DNA of 64,000 bases, from the NCBI GenBank assembly GCA_022592435.1, contig JABYQS010000016.1, positions 62,001 to 126,000 of the forward strand. The letters are read 5' to 3'. A program made the translations under genes and the position numbers. Source of the stretch: Cerioporus squamosus (taxonomy: Eukaryota; Basidiomycota; Agaricomycetes; Polyporales; Polyporaceae). The number at the start of each line of letters is the position of its first letter. Position 1 is the first letter of the stretch. The notes beneath the pieces were generated by a model. That model was not told the DNA's origin, did no database searches, and worked only from the letters and a program-made list of their open reading frames with translations. Of the stretch, positions 21,856 through 35,100 are shown in pieces.

Positions 21856-22518
21856 TCAAGACTCCATCGAGTCGGCCTGGTCATTCTCTCTCGCCTCCTT
21901 GATCCGAGTCAACGCGTCCACTATACCGTTCCACGCATCCTTCTCCACTCGCTCCTCCTGCAATCCTCGAGTCCCCCGCTCGACGCCGTGGGCGTCCGCG
22001 GAGGGCAGTCCAACACCGAGCGAAGGCGGGACGAACCCAGGAGGCGGAGCGTTGATCGCTGACGGCGCGATGCGAGATTGTCGGATGTGCGCAAGGGAAG
22101 ACCGGATGGCGATGTGAATGCCCTGCAGAGGGGTGGTTATATACCGCATAGCGAGACCGGTGGAGAGAGCAGGGACACGACTTACATCTAGTCGTTCAAA
22201 GTACTCGTTCGCCACGTCGACGAACTTCTCCGACCTCTCCGCGCCCTTCGGTAGTTCTTCGTCCTCCGTGCCATCTGTTTGGGGCAACGACAGGAGAGCC
22301 ATAGACGATGCCGCCAAGGAGAGCAGCCGAGTGATATCCTTAGCACAACCAACACTAAGTCACCTTCGAAGCTTCGCCAGACGACTGAGGGGGCGCACCT
22401 TCTCAACCTCTCCCAACGCATAGATCTGCCTTGCGGTTCGACTGGACAGCCATATTGGGTCGATATCCTCAGGTGGTCCTGGCTCCATGGACGGGTTCGC
22501 GGACTCATTCGTTGACAT
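21856..22518 (-). CDS. MED11: Mediator complex subunit 11
   Basis: Three exons on the minus strand: 22399-22518, 22186-22338, 21856-22122; 179 aa with consistent phases. Med11 is a head-module subunit of Mediator that pairs with Med22 and helps recruit TFIIH/RNA polymerase II. The family core is visible: a helix with IYALGEVEKDITRLLSLAAS (residues 32-51), then FVDVANEYFERLDGIHIAI and RSSLAHIRQSRIAP. The C-terminal third is Pro/Gly-rich, ending in a second helix. Family members are small and diverged, so recognition rests on the helix pattern. Confidence 0.75.
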
Positions 22519-22992
22519 GTTCAGCTAGTGACAGTGTGGTGCATGCAGCAAGAGAGGAAGGAGTAAAGGACGTTGCCAGTCGCACGCCAGTACGAGTGCT
22601 GTATTTGTGGAGGAGTCTGGTAAGTACGAAAGGTGTGCTACCACTGGCACGTCGGGTTCAGCTTGTGGCGCGGGCACTCCGGCGTTCCGGACCGATGGCT
22701 TCCACTTAACCTCGCCGATACACTCGGCATCTGCGAAGGTACTTACACGGACGTTGGGATGGTAGAGTACTATGCAAAGGCAATTAAGTAACATCTAGAA
22801 TAACATATTTTCCTCCGAGTCACGCGCAGATTCGGACAGCCGTGCACATATCAACACGCATGGCTTATACGTTCGGTTCAACCGACAAGAGGACATTGTA
22901 CATATTCGAAACCCACTACTTCGTTACGTTCCAGACCATCTCTTGTGATGCAGTCCCAGCACCACTCGCCGCGCGCTGTCAATGCTGACTGC

Positions 22993-24064
22993 CTATGCTA
23001 AGTTGAAAGCAGCCGGTACGTCCTGTTCAAGTTGAAGCAGCGATTGAGAAGCAACACAGAACGTGCTGTCCTCCGAGATGATGTACCCCGAAGCACAGCG
23101 ACGCACGACGCACGACGCGGCCACACATGACACGTCTGTCACCCCCGGGATCGCAGTGCAATCCACACCATGCTGTGGAGATGCGTCAAGCGGAAAGGCA
23201 CATCCGCCACCTGTTCCTCGCACTATCAGCGTTACTGCGGTGGTGATAGGTGCGGAAATACCTACAGCTCTCCAGATCGGTCGCGGTGTTGATGCACTCC
23301 CAAGCTTCACGCGAGAAGCTCGGATGTCCAAAGATGCCGCAAGCCGTCAGGCCCTCGCCGCAGAATGCACGCTTGCGGAGGGCATCACGACGGGAGGGCT
23401 TGCTGCTCGGACAGGCCTTGAAGCTGCCGCACACGCCATTGCACACTCTGTGCGGAGACTTGCAGACGCAGTCGACAGGTTGCTTGTCCGGGGAAGGCGT
23501 GAATCCGTTGTTGCACTTGAAACTGCAGGGCGCCCCACTGGCGCAGACAGGGTCGGCGTTGTCAGGATACACGCACTTCTGGTGGTCCTTGGATGCGTTT
23601 AGCTGTTATAATCGCGATACGTCAGCTACATAGTTCATGATGCTTTGGCGGAACCACTGTTGAGCAGTGCATACCATGTCGGTCAGCGCCTTCTTCACTG
23701 TGGTTTCGCCTGCGAACGCAACAGCCTGAAGAGTCATCAGTGGGGAGCGCGGCGGAAGCTGCGGGTGAGATACATGCCGTAATAATGAGTGGGTCGGTCT
23801 TGATCAGTGTAGGGATTTGGGACTGGCAGATACACTTGTCTGGTGCAACCGAGATGAGCATGAACAAACATGGCGTGACGTGAACAACCCACCAATACGA
23901 CCGAAGGTGGTTTTGATTCCAAACAGTCCGGGGACCACTAAGGTATCATCCATATCGCCGCAGACGTCCGACGTAGAACGGCTCGTCAGTCCCGTCGTCG
24001 CGCGGGCAGCGACAGACGCTATCCCGAAGGCGAGGAGAATAGCAGCGCGATGGTTGGAGAGCAT
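22993..24064 (-). CDS. priA: PriA-like secreted cysteine-rich protein
   Basis: Five exons: 23893-24064, 23774-23839, 23675-23709, 23266-23602, 22993-23210; 275 aa. A signal peptide is clear (MLSNHRAAILLAFGIASVAA). The mature part is rich in Cys: DPVCASGAPCSFKCNNGF, CVCKSPHRVCNGVC, then a Lys/Arg-rich linker (RRDALRKRAFC). Next come the hallmark GLTACGIFG...ECINTATDLESCGGC and DCTAIPG...SCVAASCVV...CASGY blocks. This order matches PriA of Lentinula edodes, a protein abundant in fruiting primordia. It is expected in the cell wall or outside the cell; its biochemical role is unknown. The small third exon (35 nt) is the least certain splice choice. Confidence 0.85.
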
Positions 24065-24143
24065 TCTGCGTTATTTGCTTGGCAGGAGTGCGAGGAGAGC
24101 CCAAGCGAGGTTTTATGGACCCACCTCAATAACGGGGCGAGAG

Positions 24144-24149
24144 TTTATA
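24144..24149 (-). promoter_or_regulatory. TATA box of the priA-like gene
   Basis: The minus strand reads CATATAAACTC here, 80 nt before the start codon at 24064, a normal spacing for a strongly regulated fungal gene. Confidence 0.6.
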
Positions 24150-25055
24150 TGCTAGAGGATTCAGCCTGGAACCGAGTCCGAGTCGCTCATTGTGCGCTCT
24201 CATGACAGGCAGCAGGGTCGTGCGTGCGATCTAGTAAGGCATATCGCCGCCGGACTCAATGGCAGATGAAAGCAAGATATTAAGGGCAGACTCAACGCAT
24301 GAGAGGAATGGACATGTTCTGTACGTCCAGACCTTGCAGTAGAGTGGACTCCGGCGCCGAGAGAGCGCCATAGATGGTGGACGAGGTACCGTCTGGACAA
24401 GCCTGAAGGAGGCTAAGCACAGATGTATCGACGGGAGCAGTCGGAGAGGGCAAAGGCGTTCTAACCGATCGACACTGTGAATAGCTGAGAGAACGGAAGA
24501 TCTCTCTATACACTATTACGGTGGGCGATTTTGCTGTTAGTGCGTCAATAAGGACGACTCATGACCGTGATCCTGACCCCGAGGGCACTGAGCCAGGTAC
24601 CGGAAGCGGAATCCCCACCAGGAACATCGGAGTCGTAGTCCGCTCTCTAGTATCTGCGCTGGAACTAGCAAGTCAGCGCAAAGGATCCATCAGCCTGAGC
24701 AAAAGGTCAAGGCAAACGAACTGTATAGAGATCGCCGCTCAAAAAACGGATACAACTATGGACGTAATATCCATGTGTTGGCTGTTGGCTGTTACTGCTG
24801 AAGCGCTGAAGAGCGGCCAGGACGAGAGAGGGAATGAGGATGAATTGTCTCTAGCGTGGTACCGGTGGACGCTGAGTAGAAAGAGGGACGTTGAGCGCTT
24901 CCACAAACTAAGTAGGTTCAAATTGAGCCTCCGAACGCTCTTCCTACATAGTACTGGGGCTAGTAATTGGTGCACGACGCATGGGGATCTATGAGTACAA
25001 GGATCAGTCCTCTAGCTGAAAGTCTTCTTTCCACGTTATGTTAATGCGCAGCCAT
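24150..25055. other. Intergenic region, one doubtful ORF
   Basis: A plus-strand ORF of 157 codons (24521-24994) runs towards the het-c gene. It has no recognised domain, is charged and slightly helical in its second half, and has no sign of splicing. It could be a small lineage-specific gene or chance. Confidence 0.3.
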
Positions 25056-28000
25056 CTAGTCGGAGTCGTCACGCTTGTGATGATGGCCACCGTGGTGACG
25101 ACCATGGCGCTCTTCTCCACCGAGGGAGAGACTCTCGACACCATACGTCTCTCCGCCATCGCCACCGTAACCGCGAGGCTCCTCCGGACGACCATACCCT
25201 CCATCACCGCCGAAGCCCCTGCGGCCATCGCCGATTCCTCCACCATAGCCGCCTTCCTCGCGGCCACCGTATCCACCTTCTTCCCGGCGACCACCAAACC
25301 CTCCGCCCTCGGACTGGTCGCCACCGCCGCCGTACGAGGGAGCATAACCCTCTCCGTAGCCTCCTCCAGAGCGACCGTACTCGGACCTCTCCTCGCGGCG
25401 GCCACCACCGAAGCCCTCCTCGCGGCGGGGAGCCTCGTACTCATTTCCGCCGGACCCGCCTCGGCCTCCGCCATACTCCTCGCGACGCTCCTCTCCTCCG
25501 AAGCCTCCGCCTGCATGGTGATAACGAGGACGTTCCTCTTCCCCGTACGACGGGCGGGATCCGTAGGACTCTTCCTCGCGACGACCGCCACCGTAGGCGT
25601 TAGACTCCTCGCGGCGGCCGTAGCTGGGTTCCTCGCTACCACCATAGGAGGTCTCCTCGCCGCGGCCGTAGGTGGGCTCCTCACGACGACCGTAGGATGG
25701 TTCCTCACGACGGCCGTACGAAGACTGATCACCACCGTAGGCGGACTCGCGGCCATACGCCGGTTCCTCTTGACGGCGACTTTCGTAGCCGGAACTCTCG
25801 TCCTGCTGGCGATGCGATCGCCGAGGCTCTTCAGGCTGTCCGTACTCGCCCCGGCGCGATCCACCATATCCTCCTACACCACGAATGTATGTAAGCACAC
25901 TGTTCTGTTGACTCCACATTTCTCAAGTACTTACCGCCAGAGATCTGCTCTGAGGCGCCATAGGTCTGCTCTGAGGAGCCGTAGGTCTGACCAGAGTCGC
26001 CTCCGTACCTCCGCGACTCCGACGAGCCATATCCACCAGAGGAACCATAAGTCTGCTGCGACTGTGACGAGCCATAGTCGGCCCTTCCGGAGCCGTACTG
26101 CCCACCTCCGGAGCTCTGGGTGACACGACCGCCATACTCCTGGGTCGAATTGGCCATGTCATCGTCCGAACCCTGGCGCTTGTTCTTGCCGGCCCTCACG
26201 CTCTCCTGTGAAACAGAGTTAGCCTACGGGGGAGAACATCGTCAACTCGATCGTACTGTACCTTTGTGAGAGCTTGGATGGTCTCATCCACATTCTCCAG
26301 GCTAGTGAGCCAGTTCTGCAAGGCCTGGAACATCTCCTGCTGGATACGGGAGCGTCCAGTCGCGTAGTACGGGTGGTGGAAGGCCTCCAAGATCTGTAGA
26401 AAATCGAGTCAGTTCGTCTCTGTCCAACGCTACAGTATACTGCCAGTATTTACCTCGTCGATAACTCTGTCGGGATCGTTGTTGTCGGACCACGCCTGAT
26501 GTCATGTCACTGTTAGACGGTTCATTGGGGTAGATCGACCCGCATCAACTGACCTGAACCAACAGCTTGACTGAGTGCTGAACGACCACCAAAGCGATCT
26601 TGCCAGCAGGCTCGTTTAAAATGAGAGCAAAGTGATCCTGACGATGACGATGAGCTGGTTGTGGGCGGCTTATATAATGATGACGAACCTTAGAGAGGAG
26701 ACTGTGGGACGGATCCGAGGCATTGGGGTCGTCAAAGACCTGGAAGCACACTTGAGTCTCTACGGACGCAGGATGTTGTATGTTGTGTGTACCTGGTACT
26801 GGTCTTCGGTATCAATGACTGCCTTGCTGCCTTCCGTGAGCACCTCGGTCACTTGCTTGAGGATAGGCTGGACTGAAACTTAACAACGCAGCACATGAAT
26901 ACAGTTGAGGCACACGTACCGCGACGTAGGGCGCAAGGACAGCGTAGACGACTGTCGAGTGTACCCAATCAGCACGAGGCCACACGTAATGTCGGGAAAA
27001 GATACAGACAAGCGTTCAGAGCGTTCGTGAGGTTCTCGATGAGGTCGGACAGTCCGGGAACCATCTCGATCTTCTTGATGATGTCGCGGTAGATATCGTC
27101 CCGCCACTTGAGAAGCTGCCACAGCTGCTCTCTTACCTCCGGAGGAGCGACATTGTCAGGGTCGAAGTTGTATGCCTTGGCTTTGGCCTGCATGTCGTCA
27201 GCCTCGCCCATCTTTTCATCGTCGCCTCCACCGATCGGCAACTTGCTGATCAGAGACCGCAAGTTTCCAATCGTATCGTTGTCTTGGTTTGAGGCCTGCG
27301 CGTATGATCAGTAAAGATATCGGAGATGTGCGTGCATTTTTAAACCTACCTCATCCATCTTCTTGGAAAGATCGACAACACTGGCCTGGCTCAAGTGGCT
27401 ACAGAATCCGTCAGTGATCAATGCCAATACTTGGAACTCTCCGACACTTACTCCGTGGCCTCACCCATGAGCGAGTGCAAGAAGTCTGAATGTCAAACCT
27501 CAGTAAAGTGAACTAGTATTATTAGTGTGCGACCAACCTGCACTGCCGAATGTTCCGGTCACGAGTGGGTGCGTACGGCCATTCGGCGTGTCAATGAGCA
27601 CTGCGAGTGAGGAGATGAGGGAAGGATCGATTTGATACACACATCATCCTCACCGTTGTCACCAACATGACAGAAAACGTCGTTGTATCCCAGCTTGCGG
27701 AGGGCGAGCTCACACCAGTTGCTGTGTGCGAGAAGGTCCTCCATGGTGTGAAGGCCAGTGCCCATGAGACGGTACGCCTCCCAAAGGTCAGCGCCCTCGC
27801 GACCGCCGGCACGGCGACCGTGCTCAATGCAGGCACGGAATGTCCGGCGGATGAGAGCGGTCGATGTATCCCAACCCCTGTTTTCGGAAGCCATGTAGTT
27901 CTGTGTGAAGACATGAGCAGGGAAGTCTGACATGTTCTTCTCTCCCACTAACCTTCATACCGGTCCTCTCGTCAATTTCGAGCTCTTGAGGGTTGACCGG

Positions 28001-28824
28001 AGGGCGGAGCTTCGGGTGGAACTGACGAGCATCGCCTTCCTTCTCTGCGTAACCCCTGCAGATATGAGGCATTAGACACAAATCTAGCAGGTTAGGACGC
28101 GCGAATTGTACTTTGGGTTATCAATGTGCTCTACTGGGAGGTAGACACCAAGGCGATCCGGAGTAACTTGAAACTCCTCGGTAGCGAAGCCAAAAGTCTA
28201 GTGGCAGCACAAATGAGAGTGATTGGCTGTGGGCACGTTCGAGATACGTACCAAAAAGCCGAGGACAGAGACGATCAGGACTAGGGTATCAGCAGAGAGC
28301 TTGCTCAATCCCGCAATATCCATAGCCTGGCGAAAGCATTAGCATATACTCTGCGTAGGCGTCGTGATTGGTATGCAACATACCTGAGAATAGTCCCGCA
28401 ACCAGTTGCCCTAGTACATAGGTGTGGTGAACCGCAAGATACTAGATGCACATGAACGAGCCTTACGAAGTAAACCCTCTTCACATCCTCCTTCGAGAAA
28501 GTAGCACCTCCGCCACCGCTCGCGGCCGCGCTCAGGACCGACTGCGCGAGTCCAAGTAGACCTCCACCTCCACCTGCATGTCCGACCGACTTTGCGAGCT
28601 CTGATAGGATGTTCTCGATGTCACCGTGTCGGAAGGCCTTGCCTATTCGGTGGTTAGTGTCAGTGGTGAGCCCAATTATAGCTGACGATCAGGGCATCGC
28701 AGCAGCGCTCACCGTTGAGGTACGCGAAGTCGGGGATATCGCCCGCTCCGAACGCGTACGTCTCCGAGGGGAGGAGGACGAGGAGAACAGTGAGGACGAG
28801 TAGGGTTGTCGTGAATGAGTTCAT
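25056..28824 (-). CDS. het-C: HET-C homologue (heterokaryon incompatibility protein C)
   Basis: Nineteen exons, all in phase (920 aa): 28713-28824, 28467-28642, 28384-28410, 28252-28326, 28112-28197, 27953-28055, 27654-27900, 27538-27600, 27452-27485, 27350-27398, 27010-27295, 26920-26951, 26793-26867, 26689-26739, 26554-26637, 26454-26495, 26262-26393, 25935-26205, 25056-25873. A signal peptide (MNSFTTTLLVLTVLLVLLPS) is followed by FGAGDIPDFAYLNGK and FGNWLRDYSQAMDIAGL. The family core continues with GTGLHTMEDLLAHSNWCELA (near residue 250) and, near 400, a hydrophobic segment joining LTNALNAFV to YAVLAPYV. From about residue 560 the tail is Gly/Tyr/Arg/Glu-rich and repetitive, ending in HHGGHHHKRDDSD. 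In Neurospora alleles of het-c trigger vegetative incompatibility; the role in basidiomycetes is not established. The intron at 26952-27009 uses a GTCTGT donor, chosen because it gives the family alignment. Confidence 0.93.
25602..25720 (-). repeat. Tandem coding repeats in the HET-C tail
   Basis: About five 24-nt units encode variants of the octapeptide YGRREEPS (YGRREEPS, YGRREEPT, YGRGEETS, YGGSEEPS, YGRREES). They sit inside a wider Gly/Tyr-rich tail. Such repeats commonly vary in number between strains. Confidence 0.75.
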
Positions 28825-29181
28825 CGATGTGGTCGTAGTAGAGAGAGATGCAGTAGGCCCGCGCGCGATATCGCAGTACTTAATGTGGCGTTGTTGCAAT
28901 GCCAAGACCACTACGCGTCCTCGATCTTGATTCGATTCGATATGACATCATCACCTCTCTACCGCGCAGCTTGCTAGTCGCTGGTCGCAAAGTCAACGCA
29001 AAGTACTTACATATTGCTGTAGTAATGCGGAAGGAAGGGCAGAGGATACAGCAAGTAAAGCATGGTATGTATTATACGTTGTACAGTCATATGCATAAAC
29101 GACAAGCAGGTGCGATCAAAAACAACAAACACTCCGAGCGATAGTCCACAATATGATCATAGCAGATGCACATCCTCCCCT
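28825..29181. other. Upstream region of het-C / 3' end of TAF2
   Basis: A 357-bp gap holding the het-C promoter and the TAF2 downstream region. No gene or clear TATA box is visible. Confidence 0.4.
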
Positions 29182-32100
29182 TCAACTCAACTTCACCTTC
29201 TTCGCCGGCTGCGGCTTCCCTATCTCGCTCCCTTTCCGCTTCACATTGCCCCCTTGGCCCTTAATCGGCGCGAGGAGCTCGCGGTACCTGTTCTGCAGCT
29301 TCACCGCGAAGTCGCCGACCTCCGAGTCCTCGCCGTTGAACACGATCGCGTTGTTGATCATAAGGTCCAGGTCCGCTTCAAACGCGTCGATGGAGTCGTA
29401 CTTGTCCTGGTTCAACTTCTGCAGTATCGTCTTCAGATCCCGAGCATCCTTGCGTGGGATAACTTCGAAATAAGTCGGGATGCCCAGGACAACCGGGTCG
29501 ACAGGCTCGCGGAACACCCAAGATCTGTAAATGAAGTAGCGTCAGTCTATGCGAGCTATCAAGATGGGCAAAGTAGTACGAACATTGGCTCCGAGATGAT
29601 CTGATTTAACATCTTCCTTAGAGCATTCTTCTCGTTGCTCGAGAGCTTCTTCTCGGTCACCTTCGCCCACTCCTTCTTGAAGGCCCTCTCGACGATGTCC
29701 GCGCACTGAGTGGGGTACGTCGTCGGGGGGTTGAACTTGCGGCAGTTGCTGAAGATCAACTCGACGTCCTTCGCGAAGTCCTCCATCGTCGCGTACTGCC
29801 CGTCGTTCAGTTTCGAGGAGATCGTGCTGAAATCCATCGGGTTCTTGATCTCGTCGTAGTACCTGCAGCCAAAGAGACTTCAGCAATAGCAATGTATGCT
29901 GATCAGTGAGACATACGTCGGACAGCCATCGAGGATGGGATCGACTGGCTTTGCGAAGATATGGCACTCCGGGATCTTCGAAAGGGTGCGTAGGATTTCA
30001 CGACACTTCTTCTCGTTCAGTGGGGTTGGCTGAGCAAGCGCCTTCTTGGGCTTCCCGTTGGGTGTCGCTGGTCGCGAAGGCTCCTTTTCCTTGCCCTTGA
30101 TCGAGATGCGTGGAGGGGCGCTCTTGTGTTCGGACACAGGCGGTGACGGCTTCGACGGCCGATCCTTGGGCTTCGGGATTGTGACACCATTCCTCGCTGG
30201 TACGGGAGACTCCGTATGCCGAGGGGTAGCCGCGCGGCTTGGAACCGCAGGAGGAACAGTCGAAGGGCCAGGGGTGGGCCCAGTAGATCGCTCCTTCTTT
30301 GCGGGGGTGGCCAACGCAAGGATCTCATCCTCCGGGTCCGCCTCCTTCTTCCGCTTTCCGATGATGAGCTTCGGTGCTTGGCGCTCCTTGCCCTTGTCAG
30401 CCGGAGGTGGCGCTGGAGGCTTCTCGCGCTCTTTCTCCCTATGACCAGGAGTGGACGACTGAGACTGATGTCGTCGGTCATGACCCTTATCCTTCTTGCT
30501 CTGCTCCTCGATTGCGATGACCTCGGCCAAAAGGTCAGCGGAGCCATCGTCAATCTCGTCGACAGGAGGAGGCGGGGCGGGAGCTGCGATGGGTGCAGGA
30601 GGTGGTACCTCGGACAGCTTGGGCTCCTTTGGCTTCCTGCCCTTCGGCTTGGGCACGGGCTTCGAGGTAGATGGAGAGGGGGCAACACCATTGGGAGTGG
30701 AAGTGCCACCGCCACCACCCAGCTTGAGCTTGATGGTAGGCGTGGCAACAGGCGTGCCCGCCTTCGAGCTCTTGGAAGTCACAGGAATCTGAATGGAAGG
30801 CGGGGGAGGAGGGGGTGCCGCCTGAGCCTGAGCAGCAACTTTGTCCAAGGTCTTGTTTATCCGGACCCAAACTGGAGACAACATCAGTCGTATGCACGAT
30901 CACTCCAAGTGGGCAACTCACTCTTGTCGAAGAACAAATCCAAGGCAAGAGCTTCGTTGTGCGCGAAGCTCCCCTGCATGTTGTATGTCTTCGCGTTGTT
31001 GATCATGAGCTTGAAATCCGCCTCGAACTCGAACCGGTTCTTGTACTGCCCCTGCTTCAGCTTCGCTCCCATTGTACCTAAGTCCATAGGCGACTTGATG
31101 ATGTCGAAGTAGCTACGAGCATATGAGCAATACTTTCTAGCATAGAGGGAGGTGTGGGTACGCACTTGGGTGCCTTGTCTCGCACAGGGTCGACAGGCTG
31201 CCGGAAGAGCAGCGCCTTTTTGTGCTCCTGCAACTTCTTGAGAGCATTCTTGCAAGCCGTCAAATCCTGTGCACTCATGCCGCTCGCCTGGGCCCTCGGT
31301 GCGACCTTGCCAGGAGCCTTCTCCTTGTGCGCAGGCGCGGCCTTCGCAGATACCTTCGGCAAGTCTCCGCCACGCTTGTAAGTCGCCGCCTGTGGAGTAG
31401 CCGCAGAAGGCGCTGGCGTTGCCGAGACATCGACCTGTGCACTGCTGGGCACGAGCTTGAGCTTGGGAGGGAGGGTGAAGGAAGCGCGAGTACTCGGCGT
31501 AGGGGGCCCGCCAGCCTTGATAGCGCGCGGTGGCTTGGTGGAGAGCTTGACGGGGAGGATCGGCGGAGGTGCCTCCACGACAGGTGTCGGAGGAAGATGA
31601 ATGGTGACCTTCGGTGGTTGCTCTTCCTGGCCGCGAATCAGGAGGTCTGCAAGCTTGATCAGACACCACCGAACTTCGCTATCGGTATCAGGCGAACTGC
31701 ACGCGCCGTCAGTATAATCTTTGAGCTATAGACGGGTACACTTACAGAGCGATAGGCACGAGTAACTCCCGAAGCACCTCGTTCTTCCCGACCTCCCGGT
31801 CTTTGCGCAACGCCTTGATCACGAGGTCGAGCTCACTCTTCTTGGTCTCCTTGACCTTCTCGCCGCCGTTGCCGTCCTCCTCGATCATGAGCGAGTCCGC
31901 TTCCTTTGGCGTCTTCATCTCACCCATGCTGACGAGCAGCGCAAGACTCTGGCACGCGCTCCTCGCGACATGCCGCCGCACCACTCGAGACGAGTCGGAG
32001 GCCATGACAGACAGGATGTATCGCATGATCTTGGGCGTGTACCACTTGCCAAGGAAGACGTAGTCGAATGCCGCGAGACGGACGGCGACGTAGTTACCCT

Positions 32101-35100
32101 CGCTGCGCGGCGATGAGTAAAGCCTCACCATGAAGAGCGCGGGACTTACCGAGTAAGCGGGAAAAACTGTCGAGGATCGTGAGGGACGAGACTGGCCAGG
32201 CTCAGCAATAGATGAAACTGTGTGTGGCCCAGTTAGACAAAGCGCATTATTGATTTAGGTGAGATCGCCACCTCAATGACAGCCACGGTGACCACGTTAT
32301 GATAAGTGGGGATGAGACGATCCATGCTGCGATACCGATCGACTTCAGCGAGTGCTCTGTTCAACAAGTCGATATCGTCCTGCTCTTGCATAGGACCAGC
32401 TTCATTCGAGGTGAGCTCTCCACGTTCGGGTGGACGAGAAGACACCGAGGCGGACGCCAGCGCCGAGATGATATTGCAGATGTAGAACGCATCGGCATAC
32501 TATCGAACAAGTGAGTAAGGGGATCGCGAATTCCGACCGGATAGCCTACTGGGTTTGTAGTGTTATCGTTGAAGCGCAGCTGGTCGATGAGGAACCGTCG
32601 GATGACAGGAGGGGTCTTGCCGCCTTCAAAACGTACTCTCGAGATCGCGGTGAGTATAGCCTGTATGACCATGTTCAACCGATGCACAACGCCCATTACG
32701 AAGGAACGGCTTACTTTGCGTACGAAGTACTCCGCGATGTCGCTGAAGTCGTTTGGCCGCGGCACGTAGGTGTGTTTGAACAGATCTACATTCGGGTCGT
32801 CGGGCTCGTAACAGTATCGCATGAACAACTTGAAGAGGTGGAAAAGGCCTATCCAATCGAGCTTCTGGTTCGCGCACTTCACCCAAATGGCTACGTTAGT
32901 AAGGAACATAAGCTGAGGCGACGTTCACTTACAGACACAAGACCAGCAGCAGCCTCGCAACGAATTCTATGGAAATAGTTCGTCACGAGGACCGTCTTTG
33001 TGAAGGTGCTAGAGATGATGTGGTTGGGCGTCTTCGACAGAACCATGATGGCCTTCGCAACAATCAACATGCCGCTCACAAACCACACAAGGCGTGACAC
33101 GCACCTCATACTGTGCGACAACGTCCCGGTCGCGCTGCAGCTGTGACACCCACATGTAGTCCTTCTGGTCGAACGCAATGGCCGCAATCCACTCGAAGTC
33201 CGCGTCAATGCGGATCCACTCGTACGTCTGCCCTGCCATGGTCTGCTCATCTTCCTCTGTCCAGTCTGCGACCTTCCAGTTCTCGCGTTCTTGCTCCTTC
33301 TCCCAGACCTCGAGGCCGAACCCCATATCCACCATGTCCATTGCCGCGGCGGCATCCGCGTCACCCTCAGCAGCTGCCTGTGCAGCTGCTTGTCGCGCGA
33401 GGTAACGCTTCGTATTCCGCCGAACACGCTTGTACTTCGTGTTGAACGGCACCTCGTACCGCTTGAATGGGCTACGAATGTCCAGGACGTGCTCATACGG
33501 CGTTCCATCCGCTTCGTGTATCCGAATGGTCATCTGGCCCTGTATGCATGCATGTAAGCTATGATGTTTCTCGCTGCCGCAAATGTCTCTGCATACCTCA
33601 AAGAATTCCACCGGTTTAAGCAGCAGCTTGTTCACCTCGTTGTCCTCGTTCGCCTTGAACGCGGGGGCTTCCTGACGCATGGTGATCTCGACAGCCATCT
33701 TCTTGCGATTGAATGACGCAGAGAAGCCAAATGTCGGGCATCCGCTCCCGTAGATCCATTGTTCCGAAAACGAGCGCGGGTCAATCCCACTAACCTTTCT
33801 GCACATCCGCAGAAAGTGATGCGTCGAGATCTGGTTGTTGGTCATCTCTCCGGTCAGGGCCGACAGGAAGAGCTTGGGAAGGACTCGAGAAAGGCCGAGA
33901 GAGGTGCCGGACTTTCCTAGTCGACGATCAAGTATGTGGAGGACGAGAGGGGATTTCAGGTTGATGAATGTGACGTGAACGGGATCTGGGGGGTCATAGG
34001 AGGATGGCTGACATATCGGGGGCATCGAGCCAGTGTCTTGCTCAATGACCCTCTCCATGTCTTTCTTCAAGCGGAACCTGTACTCGTTGGTGCCGAAGAG
34101 CTTCCGCATGAAGAGACCGGTGATGTAGAGACCAAGACCGTTCACTAGCCATGTGTCCGAGTAGAACTTCGGGTGTATATTGATGCCTATCCACTGGCAG
34201 GCGAGAGCGTGACTGAGACTATGTCGTGTCTCGTACACCTGGTCGATGATATCTTCCCCATGGAGCATATCCACTGTAACCAGAGACACCGTGGCCGCGT
34301 CGAATCGTTGCGTAGGCAGCTCCTCCACAAAGACGAGCTTGTGAGAGCCGAACGGGTAAGATCCGAACTCGTTCACATAGAAGCTCATGGCAGAGCGCAT
34401 GAACGACACCGTCGTAGCCAGGAGAGACTCGTGTCCAGGCAGGCAAAAGGCATGCATCAGAGGCTGCGTCGTACCCGAAGCATCCTCGGCGGCACTAAGA
34501 TCTGGTGGGATGGGATGAGTATGGAAGGGACCCGCAGCCCATGCTATCTGTTGAGCAGACGTCTGAATGGGTTGGGAGAAGATGAAGATGGTTTTGCTAG
34601 AGTTGTTGGGATGAGAAATCTGGACGTAAATACTCGTAAACGAGGCAACAATCATCCTACTGATGCGGAGCAGACGCACCTGTTCCACCAGTTCGCCACT
34701 ACAAATCACGACAGTCGGGTATTCTTCCGGCGAATCCTCTTCCTCCTCTTCCTCGTCGGAGAGTGCGTCGTGCTGCTCCAGTGACCGCGGAACTACGAAC
34801 TCGAAGTCCCATGTGCACTTCTCCCATAAGTTGTCGACGCAGGGGACCCAACATCGCGCGGCATCCGGGGAAGAAGGGGTCGTGTAGACGTGGGGAACTC
34901 GCTGATGCAACGTCAGACATGAACGTCGGTACGGTACCGGCGTACTGACCGTCTGGTACGACTCGGAAGGTTGCACGAACTGGATACCATCCGCGGGGTT
35001 CTTGAGACTGTAGTATATCTTGACCTGAATGGGGGTGAACTCTGGAACAGGGAGGGCCTGCTGTCCTTGTTGACCAGGTGTCTGTGGTTCGGGTGTGGCG

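Noticed and set aside
25038..26123. 361-codon plus-strand ORF
   Set aside because: It lies antisense to the Gly-rich tail of the het-C gene; its Ala/Thr/Ser/Val-rich translation is the mirror of the repeats, and the minus-strand protein matches a known family in phase over 19 exons.
32877..32932. Alternative 3' splice site at TACTAACGTAG in TAF2
   Set aside because: The AG lies 3-4 nt after a perfect branch site and would put the next exon out of frame; the AAG at 32877-32879 keeps phase and the conserved sequence.
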